Shown one piece after another: positions 17,125 through 26,231 of a stretch of 64,000 bases of DNA (positions are counted from its first letter, which is position 1; each line of letters starts with the position of its first letter). The notes below the pieces were generated by a model. That model was not told the origin of the DNA and made no database searches. It was given only the letters and a program-made list of their open reading frames with translations. The position numbers and the translations under genes are program-made. The DNA is from Lysobacter_C viscosus (GTDB lineage Bacteria > Pseudomonadota > Gammaproteobacteria > Xanthomonadales > Xanthomonadaceae): the NCBI RefSeq assembly GCF_046600715.1, contig NZ_JBJMAV010000005.1:219111-283110 (forward strand), written 5' to 3'.

Positions 17125-18489
17125 ATGAAGAATGCGAGTGTTCTGGCCACCAGTATTGGCCTGGCCCTGATCGGACTGGGCGCGGCGGCCACCGCGCAGG
17201 CGGCGACGTACGTAGTGACGACCCACGGCAACGGCCTGGGCAATACGCAACTTGAGCGCATCCGCGCGGCCGGCGGAACGGTCACCGCGCAGCTGCCGCA
17301 GGTCGGACTGGCGATCGTGGAAGGTGGCGATGGATTCGCCTCGGCCGCCGGCGCGATCCCCGGTGTGTTGTCTGTGACCCGCGACATCCAGTTGCAGTGG
17401 GACCTGCCCGAACCCGAGGTCGCGCCGATCACGGCCGAGGCCTTCATGAATCCGCCGTTCTCCGGCGATGACGACCGCTTCTTCGACCTGCAGTGGGGGC
17501 ACGCGGCGGTCGATGCCGCCGGCGCCTGGAACGCCGGCTTCCGCGGTGCGGGTGCGACGGTCGCGGTCCTGGACAGCGGCATCTACTGCACGCATGCCGA
17601 CATTGCCCCGAACCTGGTCGGCGGCGCGTCGTTCGTACCGGGCGAGACCTTCTGCAACACGGCGGGCAGCTCGCACGGTACGCACGTGGCCGGCACCATC
17701 CTGGCCAGCGACAACGCCATGGGCACGATCGGCGTCGCGCCGCAGGCCAAGCTGCTGGGCGTGAAGGTCCTGAGTGCGGCCACCGGCAGTGGATCGTTCA
17801 GCGGAATCATCCAGGGCATCGTCTGGGCGGTGGACAACGGCGCCAATGTCATCAACATGAGCCTGGGCATCCGCAACGGCCTGCCGCGCGGCGGCCCGGG
17901 CGCGAACGAAGTGGCCGACCTGATCAACGCCACCAAGCGCGCCATCCAGTACGCCAATGCCAACGAAGTGCTGGTGGTGGCCTCGTCGGGCAACGATGCC
18001 CGGGACCTGGACAAGGACGCTGACGTGATCAGTTTCCCGGGCCAGTTGCCGGGCGTCCTGACCGTGTCTGCGCTGGCCCCGGAAGGTTGGGCCCTGCGAC
18101 CGGACACCAACCTGGACCTGCTGGCCAGCTACAGCAACTACGGGCAATCGGCGATCCACTTCGGCGCCCCTGGCGGTGACAGCCGTTACCCCGGTAACGA
18201 AGCGTGCCAGGTGGGTCCGGTGGTCCAGGCATGCTGGGTGTTCGATCTCGTGTTCAGCACCACCCAGGTCCGCAACGGTTCGAGCTTCTACAGCTGGAAT
18301 GCCGGCACCAGCATGGCCGCGCCGCACGTATCGGGCGTCGCCGCGCTGGTCTATGGAAAGCATCCGGGAATCAAGGCCTCCCAGGTGGAGTCCATCATGC
18401 GGCGCTCCGCCGACGACGTGGGCAAGCCGGGCAGGGACGCCGCCACCGGCAATGGTCGCGTCAACGCCGCGCGGGCCGTGGGATTCTGA
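17125..18489 (+). CDS. Secreted S8 family serine peptidase (subtilisin-like)
   Basis: 454 residues with a signal peptide (about 1-26, cut after AQA), a short propeptide-like region (27-90, inhibitor I9-like) and a subtilase catalytic domain. The triad is visible: Asp in VAVLDSGI, His in SSHGTHVAG, Ser in NAGTSMAAPHVSG; the oxyanion Asn lies in VASSGND. It should be an active extracellular endopeptidase, typical of lytic and predatory Lysobacter relatives. GGAG lies upstream of the ATG and a terminator follows. A damaged paralogue lies directly downstream. Confidence 0.93.
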   Translation: MKNASVLATSIGLALIGLGAAATAQAATYVVTTHGNGLGNTQLERIRAAGGTVTAQLPQVGLAIVEGGDGFASAAGAIPGVLSVTRDIQLQWDLPEPEVAPITAEAFMNPPFSGDDDRFFDLQWGHAAVDAAGAWNAGFRGAGATVAVLDSGIYCTHADIAPNLVGGASFVPGETFCNTAGSSHGTHVAGTILASDNAMGTIGVAPQAKLLGVKVLSAATGSGSFSGIIQGIVWAVDNGANVINMSLGIRNGLPRGGPGANEVADLINATKRAIQYANANEVLVVASSGNDARDLDKDADVISFPGQLPGVLTVSALAPEGWALRPDTNLDLLASYSNYGQSAIHFGAPGGDSRYPGNEACQVGPVVQACWVFDLVFSTTQVRNGSSFYSWNAGTSMAAPHVSGVAALVYGKHPGIKASQVESIMRRSADDVGKPGRDAATGNGRVNAARAVGF

Positions 18490-18518
18490 GGCGATGACGC
18501 AAGGCGCTTGAGGGCCGA

Positions 18519-18550
18519 CGGGGCCGCCGCGAGGTGGCCCCGTTTTCTTT
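18519..18550 (+). terminator. Intrinsic terminator of the S8 peptidase gene
   Basis: Stem CGGGGCC/GGCCCCG with a 10-base loop followed by TTTTCTTT, 29 bases after the stop codon. Confidence 0.8.
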
Positions 18551-18750
18551 GGGTGGGGCGGGTGTTGCCGGCGCCCGGGTGGCCCCGGGACAGGGGCCCT
18601 GACACTCGACGTGTCGGCGTTCCACCTGCCGGACGGCTGGCCGGTCCGGGCCCTGGATGACGGCCTTGCGCTCCGGCAGGCGCGCGCTATGGCCGCCACC
18701 GGGGGAGATAACCGCGACCCGGGTCGCGCACGTTATCCGGAGAATTACCA

Positions 18751-19805
18751 AAGAAGGTTCCAGTCCTCGCAACAGGCATCGTGGCGGCGTTGTTGGCCGG
18801 CGGTGCGCAGGCGGCCACCTACGTGGTCCAGGCCAAGGCCCTGGCATTCGACCAGGCGCTGTCCCGGAAGTTGGAGGCCAACGGAGGCCAGGTGCTGCGG
18901 CGCTACCCGCAGATCGGCGTGGCGATCGTGGAGGCCGACGACGGCTTCGGCGGCCGCGCGGCACGCATCCCGGGCATCCGCTCGGCGGTCAGGGACATCG
19001 CGCTGCACTTCGGGATACCCGAAGCGGTCACCCTCGGCTTCGACGAGGCCGCTGCGAACCCGCCCGACAGCGGCGACAACGACGCCCTCTACAACCTCCA
19101 ATGGGGCAACGACGCGATCGATGCGGTGGAAGCCTGGAACCGTGGCTTCCGCGGCACCGGCGCGACGGTCGCGATCCTCGACTGGGGCCTGGACTGCGAC
19201 TACCCGGACATGGTCCCGAACAACATCGCCGCGCTCTACGCGTCGTTCGTGGCGGGCGAGCCGGTGTGCACGCTGCCGACGGGTTTCAACCACGGCACGC
19301 ACGTGGCCGGTACCGTGGCCGCGGCCGACAACGCCTTCGGCACGATCGGGGTTGCCCCGGACGCGGACTGCTTCGCGGTCAATGTGCTTTCGGCATTCAC
19401 CGGCAGCGGCAGCTTCGACAGCATCCTGTCGGGCATCGTCTATGCCGCCGATGCAGGGGCCGACGTCATCAACATGAGCCTGGGCGTGCGCGGCGGGTTG
19501 CCGCTCAACCAGGACACCAACGCGCTGGTCCATGCGGTCACGTGGGCGGTGCACTACGCAGGCGGGCAGAACACCACGGACCTGGTGTTCAGCACCTCCA
19601 ACAATGGCTGGTCACGGACCGGCGGCACCAGCCCGGCCGCGCCGCACGTGGCGGGCGTGGCGGCACTGTTGATAGGTGCGGCCGGCGGTGAAATGTCGCC
19701 CGCGCAGTTGAGGACGAGTTGAACCGGGATGCCGACGACATCGGTGATCGCGGCACCGACGCCTACTTCGGTCGCGGCCGCATCAACGCCGACCAGACCC
19801 TGTAG
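18751..19805 (+). pseudogene. Decayed tandem S8 peptidase paralogue
   Basis: Clearly related to the upstream subtilisin, with three separate lesions. (1) The signal peptide begins KKVPVLATGIVAALLAGGAQA, but the preceding codon, 5 bases after a good GGAG, is CCA rather than a start. (2) About 88 residues are missing in frame near 19560, including the oxyanion-hole SSGN strand. (3) A 1-base shift near 19713 gives an early stop at 19722, while the rest (ELNRDADDIGDRGTDAYFGR, to 19805) continues in another frame. Asp (ILDWG), His and Ser (GGTSPAAPH) of the triad remain. A truncated product could start at GTG 18781 but would lack most of its export signal. Confidence 0.8.
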
Positions 19806-19914
19806 GTCCCTGCGTCGCGGCAGGTGGCCGGCCGCGGACGCAAAGCGACCGGCCGGCACAGGCGCCCGCCCGCCGGCGGGCGTCCTGTTGTCGGCTGCAT
19901 GCCATCATCACCGG

Positions 19915-22764
19915 ATGCAGGAAGCGCTCGACAAACTGGTGGCCCGTGCCTTGCAACGCCTGCAGGCGGCGGGTGCCTGGCCCGGTGGCACGCATACGGC
20001 CGATGCGGCGACCCACCTGTCGTCCCGGGGGGACGACAACGTGCGCGTGTCCCTGGAGCGCCTTGCCACCGCCAGCGATTTCGCGATCGACACATTGGTG
20101 CGACAGCCGGAGTTGCTGGCCGTGTTGCTCGATGATTCCGCCACCCCGGTCGCCGAACCGGTGCTGGAAGCGGGCGAACGCGAAAGGTGGATGACGCAGC
20201 TGCGGCGCTTCCGTGCGGCCGAGTCGACCCGCCTGGTCTGGCGTGACGTGCTCGGGCTGGACACGGTCGAGGCCACCCTGGCCGGCAGCACCCGGCTGGC
20301 CGAGTCGTGCCTGCGCCTGGCGCTGTCGGCGGTGGAAGGCGAGTCCATGGCCCGCCATGGCATGGTGCGCGATGCCGCAGGCAGCGAGCAGCGACTTGTG
20401 GTGTTCGGGCTGGGCAAGCTGGGCGGGCAGGCGCTGAACTTCAGCTCGGATATCGACCTGGTCTACGGCTTCGAGGAAGGCGGTGCCTCCGACGGCGCCC
20501 GGCCGCTGGACGCGGAGACCTACTTCACCCGCCAGGCGCAGCAACTGGGGCGGCTGCTGGACGAAATGACCGCCGACGGCTTTTGCCACCGCGTCGACCT
20601 GCGGCTCAGGCCATACGGAAATGCCGGGCGCGTGGCGTGGTCGTTCGCCGCGATGGAGCAATACTTCCAGCACGAGGGCCGCGACTGGGAGCGCTACGCA
20701 TGGCAGAAGGCGCGCCCGGTCGCCGGTGACATCGACGCCGGCGAACGGTTCCTGGAAGCGCTGCGCCCGTTCGTCTACCGGCGCTACCTGGATTTCGGTG
20801 CGCTCGACGGCCTGCGTACGATGAAGGCGTCGATTGCGGCCGAGGTCGCGCGCAAGGAACTGGCCGACGACATCAAGCGCGGACCGGGCGGGATCCGCGA
20901 GATCGAATTCCTCATCCAGGCACTGCAGTTGATCCGCGGCGGACGCGAGCCGGAGCTGCGCGGGCGCGGGTCGATGCAGGCCCTGGATGCGCTGGTCGAG
21001 GCCCACCAGGTGGATCCGGCCGCGGGCGAAGCGCTCACGCTTGCGTACCGCTTCCTGCGCCGGCTGGAGAACCGCCTGCAGATGCTTCGCGACGCCCAGG
21101 TGCACGCGGTGCCCGTCGAGCCGTTGGATCGGCTGCGGATCGCGCGGGGCCTGGGACATCCTGGCTGGGCGTCGCTGGCGGCCGAGCTGGAAACGCAGCG
21201 GGCAGTAGTGTCGGAAGAATTCGATGCCTTGCTCGCGCCGCGCCGTCGGCATGCCGCGCCGGACGCCCTGGCCGGCTATTGGCACGCCTTGCCCGAGGCC
21301 GGCGAGCCCCGGGTGCTTGCCGATGCCGGCTTCGCCGATGCCAGCGCCGCCGACGCGGTCCTGCGCGACTTCGCCCGCAGCCCCGGCGTGGCGAGCCTGT
21401 CCGATGCCACGCGTCCGCGCCTGGACCGGGTGATGCCGGCGCTGCTGCACGGCGCGGCTTCCTCGGGCGAACCCATGCTGGCCCTGCGACGGCTGCTGGC
21501 GATGCTGCACAACATCCTGCGTCGCAGCGCCTACCTGGCGCTGCTCGACGAGGAGCCGGCCGCGCTGGCGCGCCTGGTGGACGTGGTCGAACACAGCGCG
21601 TTGCTGGCAGAGCGCCTGGCCGCCTACCCGCTGTTGCTGGACGAACTCCTGGACGCGCGTGTATCGGGCCCGCTGCCCGACCGCGCCGGGCTGCTGGAGG
21701 TGTGCGATGGGGTCGACCCGGAAAACGCGCTGGGCACCGACACAGAAGCCACGTTGCAGGGCCTCAACGAACTTCGACAGGCGCTCGGTTTCCGCATCGC
21801 GATGGCGCTGCGCGACGGCCGCCAGGAGGCGGCCGACAGCGCGCGCCAACTGGCGTGGCTGGCTGACGGCGTGGTGCGCCGCGTGCTCGCCCTGGCCGAA
21901 CGCGAAGTGGCCATGCGCCATGGCCGCGTCCCGCAGGCGCGCTTCGCGGTGATCGGCTACGGCAGCCTGGGAGGAGAGGAGCTGGGCTTCGGTTCGGACC
22001 TCGACCTCGTCTTCCTGTATGACGCTGCCGCGGATGCGGAGTCGGACGGCCCGCGTCCGCTTGAGGCACCCCGCTGGTTCGTGCGGCTGGCGCAGAAAAT
22101 CGTCGCCCTGCTGGGCGCGCCCACCGGCGCGGGCCACCTGTACGAAGTCGACGTGCGGTTGCGGCCCGACGGCGCGGGCGGCCTGCTGGTGTCGAGCCTG
22201 TCTTCGTACGCGGACTACCAGGCGCACCGGGCCTGGACGTGGGAGCACCAGGCGTTGGTGCGCGCGCGATGCGTGGGCGGGGACCCGGGGTTGTGCGCGG
22301 CGTTCGAGCAGGTGCGGCACCGGACCCTGGCCGCGCCCCGCGATCACGCGGGGCTGCGCGCGGACGTGGTGCAGATGCGGGCGCGCATGCGGGCCGAACT
22401 GGACCGCAGTGGCGCCGACGGCTTCGACCTCAAGCAGGGCGAAGGCGGCCTGGTCGATCTGGAGTTCCTGCTGCAGGCACTGGTGTTGGGAAACGCGTCG
22501 CGAGACCCGGGGCTGCTGCAACCGCGCGCGACGCCCTTGCTGGTGGACGCTGCGCAACACGCGGGCCTGTTGCAGCCGGGCGAGTCGCGCCGCCTGTCCG
22601 AAGCGCATGCCACGCTGCTGGCACGGGCGCTGGAATGCACCCTGGACCGTCGCTCGCGGCGCGTGGCCATCGATGACGGAATCCAAACCGCGCGCACGTC
22701 GATCCGGGAAGTGGCGCAGAACCACGGGCTGGATTTCTCCGCCGCACCGGTGGGCGGGCAGTGA
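19915..22764 (+). CDS. glnE: Bifunctional glutamine synthetase adenylyltransferase/deadenylase
   Basis: 949 residues. It attaches AMP to, and removes it from, glutamine synthetase in answer to PII signalling. Two nucleotidyltransferase domains are visible: the N-terminal deadenylase with GLGKLGGQALNFSSDIDL and the C-terminal adenylylase with GYGSLGGEELGFGSDLDL; the paired aspartates are the metal ligands. The ATG at 19915 is chosen because homologous sequence begins there; a longer reading would run through the upstream protease remnant. It converges on the ELM1-like gene. Confidence 0.95.
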   Translation: MQEALDKLVARALQRLQAAGAWPGGTHTADAATHLSSRGDDNVRVSLERLATASDFAIDTLVRQPELLAVLLDDSATPVAEPVLEAGERERWMTQLRRFRAAESTRLVWRDVLGLDTVEATLAGSTRLAESCLRLALSAVEGESMARHGMVRDAAGSEQRLVVFGLGKLGGQALNFSSDIDLVYGFEEGGASDGARPLDAETYFTRQAQQLGRLLDEMTADGFCHRVDLRLRPYGNAGRVAWSFAAMEQYFQHEGRDWERYAWQKARPVAGDIDAGERFLEALRPFVYRRYLDFGALDGLRTMKASIAAEVARKELADDIKRGPGGIREIEFLIQALQLIRGGREPELRGRGSMQALDALVEAHQVDPAAGEALTLAYRFLRRLENRLQMLRDAQVHAVPVEPLDRLRIARGLGHPGWASLAAELETQRAVVSEEFDALLAPRRRHAAPDALAGYWHALPEAGEPRVLADAGFADASAADAVLRDFARSPGVASLSDATRPRLDRVMPALLHGAASSGEPMLALRRLLAMLHNILRRSAYLALLDEEPAALARLVDVVEHSALLAERLAAYPLLLDELLDARVSGPLPDRAGLLEVCDGVDPENALGTDTEATLQGLNELRQALGFRIAMALRDGRQEAADSARQLAWLADGVVRRVLALAEREVAMRHGRVPQARFAVIGYGSLGGEELGFGSDLDLVFLYDAAADAESDGPRPLEAPRWFVRLAQKIVALLGAPTGAGHLYEVDVRLRPDGAGGLLVSSLSSYADYQAHRAWTWEHQALVRARCVGGDPGLCAAFEQVRHRTLAAPRDHAGLRADVVQMRARMRAELDRSGADGFDLKQGEGGLVDLEFLLQALVLGNASRDPGLLQPRATPLLVDAAQHAGLLQPGESRRLSEAHATLLARALECTLDRRSRRVAIDDGIQTARTSIREVAQNHGLDFSAAPVGGQ

Positions 22765-22933
22765 GCCCAGCGTGGCAGTGCGCGGGCAACAGCGGGTAAC
22801 CGTCGATCGCCGTTCGCATTCCTGCCGGCCCTCGAGCGCTTGCCGACGAACTGCCGGTTGATGCGCGGGAGGCGCCGGGGCAGGCGGTACTACCTGCCTT
22901 CAGGGCCGGTTCCCAACCGATTCCCGGACCGGA

Positions 22934-23887
22934 TCAAAGCCGCAGCCGCGACCGCACTTCGTCGGCAACGCGCGCGGTCTCGCGCAGCGGGGTGACCGCC
23001 CAATCGGCCAGGGCATCGTCCAGCAGCCGCACGCGGCCGCTGCCCAGCAGGCTGTCGAGGAACCGGCGCGGCCGTCCGTGGAGTGCGTCGCCACCGGCAA
23101 CGAATACCGGCACGTCGGTCGCGCAGGCCTCCGACAGCATGTTCACCGAGTCGGCGGTGCAGACGATGCGGTCGGCCCAGGCCAGCAGCCCCGCATAGGG
23201 GTTGGGACCGGGTTCGATGCCGGTCCAGACCACGCCGGGAATGCCCATGAAGCGTTCGCGCAGGTGGCTCCTGGCGGTCGCCGGGGTGCGCCTGGACGCG
23301 GTCGCCAGCACGCTGCCTCCTTCGCGCGCGACGGCCGCGCCAATGCGCGCCGCGGCCTGCCCGAGCAATCCGCTGTCGAAGCTTGAATGGCGGCTGTGCC
23401 CGCCCAGCAGCAATGCGGTGCGCGGTCGGGGGAAATCTCCCAGCGCGACGAACTCGTGTCGTGCCGCGGCCAGCCACGCGTCGTCTACCGGGTTCAGGCT
23501 GCCCAGCATGCGGATCACGTTGCCGCCCGACAGGCCGTCGTGCTCCGGGGCGATGACCAGGTCCCAGTGTCGCGGTGGGATGCGCGGGGCGAGTATCTGC
23601 ACGCTTCGTGCACCCCGTGCGGCCAGCAGGCGGGTGGCGAGCGCCGCCCGGCGGCCGCATCCGATCGCCAGTGCCGGCGGTCGGGCCAGCGCGCGCTGGA
23701 AGTCCTCGCCGAAAGCGCGCGCGGCGCCGGGCAGCCGGCGTGGCGCGGCCCATTCCCACGGGGCCCGGGCCTGCAGCGCCCAGGCCCGCGCGTCCAAGCC
23801 GAGCGCGCGTACCAGCGCCTCGGCTTGGCGTACGTTGCCGGCGTTACCGTCGGTGAGCGTCCAGGTGGGAGTGGCGCGTTGTTGCAT
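22934..23887 (-). CDS. ELM1/GtrOC1-like (DUF1022) putative glycosyltransferase
   Basis: 317 residues from the ATG at 23885-23887 (MQQRATPTWTLTDGNAGN). The TDG..GN start, the SLNPVDDAWLAAARHEFVALGDFPRPRTALLLGGHS core and the C-terminal VCTADSVNMLSEACAT-PVFV segment match the family named after plant mitochondrial fission protein ELM1, in bacteria usually near LPS genes. Its fold resembles GT-B glycosyltransferases, but no bacterial reaction is firmly established. The position upstream of an LPS block fits an envelope sugar role (inference). Confidence 0.75.
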   Translation of the reverse strand: MQQRATPTWTLTDGNAGNVRQAEALVRALGLDARAWALQARAPWEWAAPRRLPGAARAFGEDFQRALARPPALAIGCGRRAALATRLLAARGARSVQILAPRIPPRHWDLVIAPEHDGLSGGNVIRMLGSLNPVDDAWLAAARHEFVALGDFPRPRTALLLGGHSRHSSFDSGLLGQAAARIGAAVAREGGSVLATASRRTPATARSHLRERFMGIPGVVWTGIEPGPNPYAGLLAWADRIVCTADSVNMLSEACATDVPVFVAGGDALHGRPRRFLDSLLGSGRVRLLDDALADWAVTPLRETARVADEVRSRLRL

Positions 23888-24023
23888 GGGTGTGTTCAAT
23901 CCGTTCCGAAGGCGGCCTCTGTTGCCCTGCCGGCAAGACTCTACACTGGCCCGCCACGGTGCTGCCCTGCGCGCCGACGCGCGCCCGCCGTGCCGCCGTA
24001 CCGATATGAACCAGGAGAACCGC

Positions 24024-24611
24024 ATGTCCCGTCCGCTGCCCGATGCCTCGCTCGACCAGCTGTTCCGCACTGCCCGCACCCACAACGAGCTCGGCGGCGA
24101 AGTCAGCGACGACACCCTGCGGCAACTCTACGAGCTGGCCAAGTGGGGTCCGACGAGCGCCAACATGTCGCCGGCGCGGCTGGTGTTCGTGAAGTCGGCC
24201 GAGGCGAAGGCGAAGCTGGAGCCGGCACTGGACGAGGGCAACCGTGCCAAGACCCTGGCGGCGCCGGTCACGGTGATCGTCGCCCATGACGAGGACTTCC
24301 ACGAAAAGCTGCCGTACCTGTTTCCGCACACCGATGCCAAGAGCTGGTTCGAGGGCCCGCGCGAGGGTCGCCGCGAGGCGGCGTTCCGCAACGGCAGCCT
24401 GCAGGGCGCCTACCTGATCCTGGCCGCGCGCGCGCTGGGCCTGGACACCGGGCCGATGTCGGGCTTCGACAACGCCAAGGTCGATGCCGCGTTCTTCGCC
24501 GGCACCGCGATCAAGTCCAACTTCCTCATCAACCTGGGGCACGGCGACACCGCCAATCTGTTCCCGCGCTCGCCGCGCCTGTCCTTCGCCGAGGCCGCGC
24601 GCATCGAGTGA
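24024..24611 (+). CDS. Nitroreductase-family protein, malonic semialdehyde reductase RutE-like
   Basis: 195 residues (RutE is 196). Flavin-dependent nitroreductase fold with the RutE-type sequences LAKWGPTSANMSPARLVFV, GSLQGAYLILAARALGLDTGPMSGFD and a C-terminal NLGHGD. RutE reduces malonic semialdehyde in uracil breakdown, but no other rut genes are nearby, so the substrate here is open. AGGAGA lies 6 bases upstream of the chosen ATG; an ATG six codons earlier has no such site. yceI follows after 37 bases. Confidence 0.85.
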   Translation: MSRPLPDASLDQLFRTARTHNELGGEVSDDTLRQLYELAKWGPTSANMSPARLVFVKSAEAKAKLEPALDEGNRAKTLAAPVTVIVAHDEDFHEKLPYLFPHTDAKSWFEGPREGRREAAFRNGSLQGAYLILAARALGLDTGPMSGFDNAKVDAAFFAGTAIKSNFLINLGHGDTANLFPRSPRLSFAEAARIE

Positions 24612-24648
24612 TGCCGTGCCCCTCGCCCCCACGTACCGGAGAACCGCA

Positions 24649-25236
24649 ATGAAGCGCCTGCTGCTGACCCTCGCCCTGTCGACCGCCTTCGCCGCCCCGC
24701 TCGCCGCCGCGCCGGTGACCTACGACATCGACCCCAACCACACCGACGTGACCGCGCAGTGGAGCCACTTCGGATTTTCCAACCCCATCGCGCACTTCGG
24801 CCAGGCCGACGGCGCGATCACCTACGACCCCGACAACGTCGGCCAGTCATCGGTGCAGGTCACCCTGCCGCTGGCCGGGCTGGAAGCGCACGTGCCGGCG
24901 TTCAACGAACACCTGCGCAGCGACGATTTCTTCGATGCCGCCAACCACCCCGAAATCACCTTCGCCAGCACCCGGGTCGAGGCTGCGGGCGAGGGCAGGC
25001 TGCGCGTCGTGGGCGAACTGACCATCCGCGGCGTGACCCGCGAGGTCGTGCTCGATACCACCATCAACAGGATCGGCGAGCAGCCGATGGCCAAGCGACC
25101 GGCGGCCGGGTTCGACGCGACCACAACGATCAAGCGCAGCGACTTCGGGCTGGGCATGTATGTGCCCAACGTCAGCGACGAGGTGCAGATCCGCATCACC
25201 ACCGAGGCGGTGGTGCCCAAGCCCGACGCGGGCTGA
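24649..25236 (+). CDS. YceI-family periplasmic protein
   Basis: 195 residues with a signal peptide (about 1-21) and a YceI lipocalin-like domain (YDIDPNHTDVTAQWSHFGFSN... to the end). The family binds long isoprenoid lipids such as polyprenyl chains and is induced by base or osmotic stress. GGAGAACC upstream of the ATG is a ribosome binding site. It forms a tight same-strand run with the rutE-like gene (37 bases) and the pirin gene (13 bases). Confidence 0.88.
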   Translation: MKRLLLTLALSTAFAAPLAAAPVTYDIDPNHTDVTAQWSHFGFSNPIAHFGQADGAITYDPDNVGQSSVQVTLPLAGLEAHVPAFNEHLRSDDFFDAANHPEITFASTRVEAAGEGRLRVVGELTIRGVTREVVLDTTINRIGEQPMAKRPAAGFDATTTIKRSDFGLGMYVPNVSDEVQIRITTEAVVPKPDAG

Positions 25237-25249
25237 GGCGGCACCGGAC

Positions 25250-25954
25250 ATGATCGTCTTGCGTCCCGGCGCCGAGCGCGGCCAAGTGCAGCTCGACTGG
25301 CTCGACAGCCGGCACACGTTCTCCTTCGGGCACTACTACGACCCGGCGTGGATGGGCTTTGGCATGTTGCGGGTGATCAACGAAGACCGCGTCGCGCCGG
25401 GCGGCGGCTTCGAACCGCATCGGCACGCCAACATGGAGATCCTCAGCTACGTGGTGTCCGGTGGCCTTGCGCACCGCGACAGCACCGGCGGCGGGGGTGT
25501 GATCGGACCGGGCGAACTGCAGTGGATGAGCGCCGGCCACGGGGTCGAGCACAGCGAGTTCAACGCCTCCGACGTGGAGCCGGTGCACTTCCTGCAGATC
25601 TGGTTGCAGCCCGACCGGGTCAACGCCGCGCCTGCCTACGCCCACCGCGGCGCCTGCGAGGGGGGCGGTGCGTGGACGCTGATGGCCTCGCCCGACGGCG
25701 CCGACGGCAGCCTGGCGATTCGCCAGGATGCGCGGCTGTTCGAAGCGCGGCTGGACCAAGGGGAAGCGATCGGCCGCCCGCTCAAGTCCGATCGGCGCTA
25801 CTGGGTGCAAGTCGTTGCGGGCGAGCTCACCGTCAACGACCGGGCCGCATCGGCCGGCGACGCCCTCGGCCTGGTCGACGAGGCCGGCGAGCTGGCGCTG
25901 GAGGCCATCGGCCGCGGGCAGGCGGTGGCGCTGGTGTTCGACCTGCCGGGCTGA
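25250..25954 (+). CDS. Pirin-family bicupin protein
   Basis: 234 residues. The N-terminal cupin holds the metal-binding set of pirins, seen in PHRHANMEILSYVVSGGLAHRDS and SAGHGVEHSEFN; the C-terminal half is the second cupin. Bacterial relatives such as YhaK or quercetin 2,3-dioxygenase bind Fe and respond to redox state. Substrate unknown. It starts 13 bases after yceI, so it is likely cotranscribed. Confidence 0.88.
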   Translation: MIVLRPGAERGQVQLDWLDSRHTFSFGHYYDPAWMGFGMLRVINEDRVAPGGGFEPHRHANMEILSYVVSGGLAHRDSTGGGGVIGPGELQWMSAGHGVEHSEFNASDVEPVHFLQIWLQPDRVNAAPAYAHRGACEGGGAWTLMASPDGADGSLAIRQDARLFEARLDQGEAIGRPLKSDRRYWVQVVAGELTVNDRAASAGDALGLVDEAGELALEAIGRGQAVALVFDLPG

Positions 25955-26018
25955 CCGCTTGGCATCGATCGCCGGGGCCGGCTGCTAGACTGCGGACCCC
26001 GCGAGAACACCCATCGAC

Positions 26019-26216
26019 ATGACCGCCGCCGCCCAGCATCCCACCCAGGCCAACGCCCAGCAGCGCTACACCGTGACCCGTGCGGACCTGCCGGTTAGCT
26101 GTCCGATGCCGGCCATGGCGCTGTGGAACTCCCACCCGCGGGTGTACCTGCCGGTCGAAGCCGAACGCGAATGCCAGTGCCCGTATTGCGGCGCGCATTT
26201 CGTGCTCGAGGACTGA
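26019..26216 (+). CDS. Zinc-finger CHCC domain protein
   Basis: 65 residues with a C-terminal CHCC-type zinc finger (CQCPYCGAHFVLED) and upstream residues SCPMPAMALWNSHPRVYLP, matching the small family related to mitochondrial complex I subunit NDUFS6. Its bacterial job is unknown. A TAGACT hexamer at 25986-25991 is a possible -10. The LPS glycosyltransferase follows after 15 bases. Confidence 0.85.
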   Translation: MTAAAQHPTQANAQQRYTVTRADLPVSCPMPAMALWNSHPRVYLPVEAERECQCPYCGAHFVLED

Positions 26217-26231
26217 GCCGGACCCCGCCCG

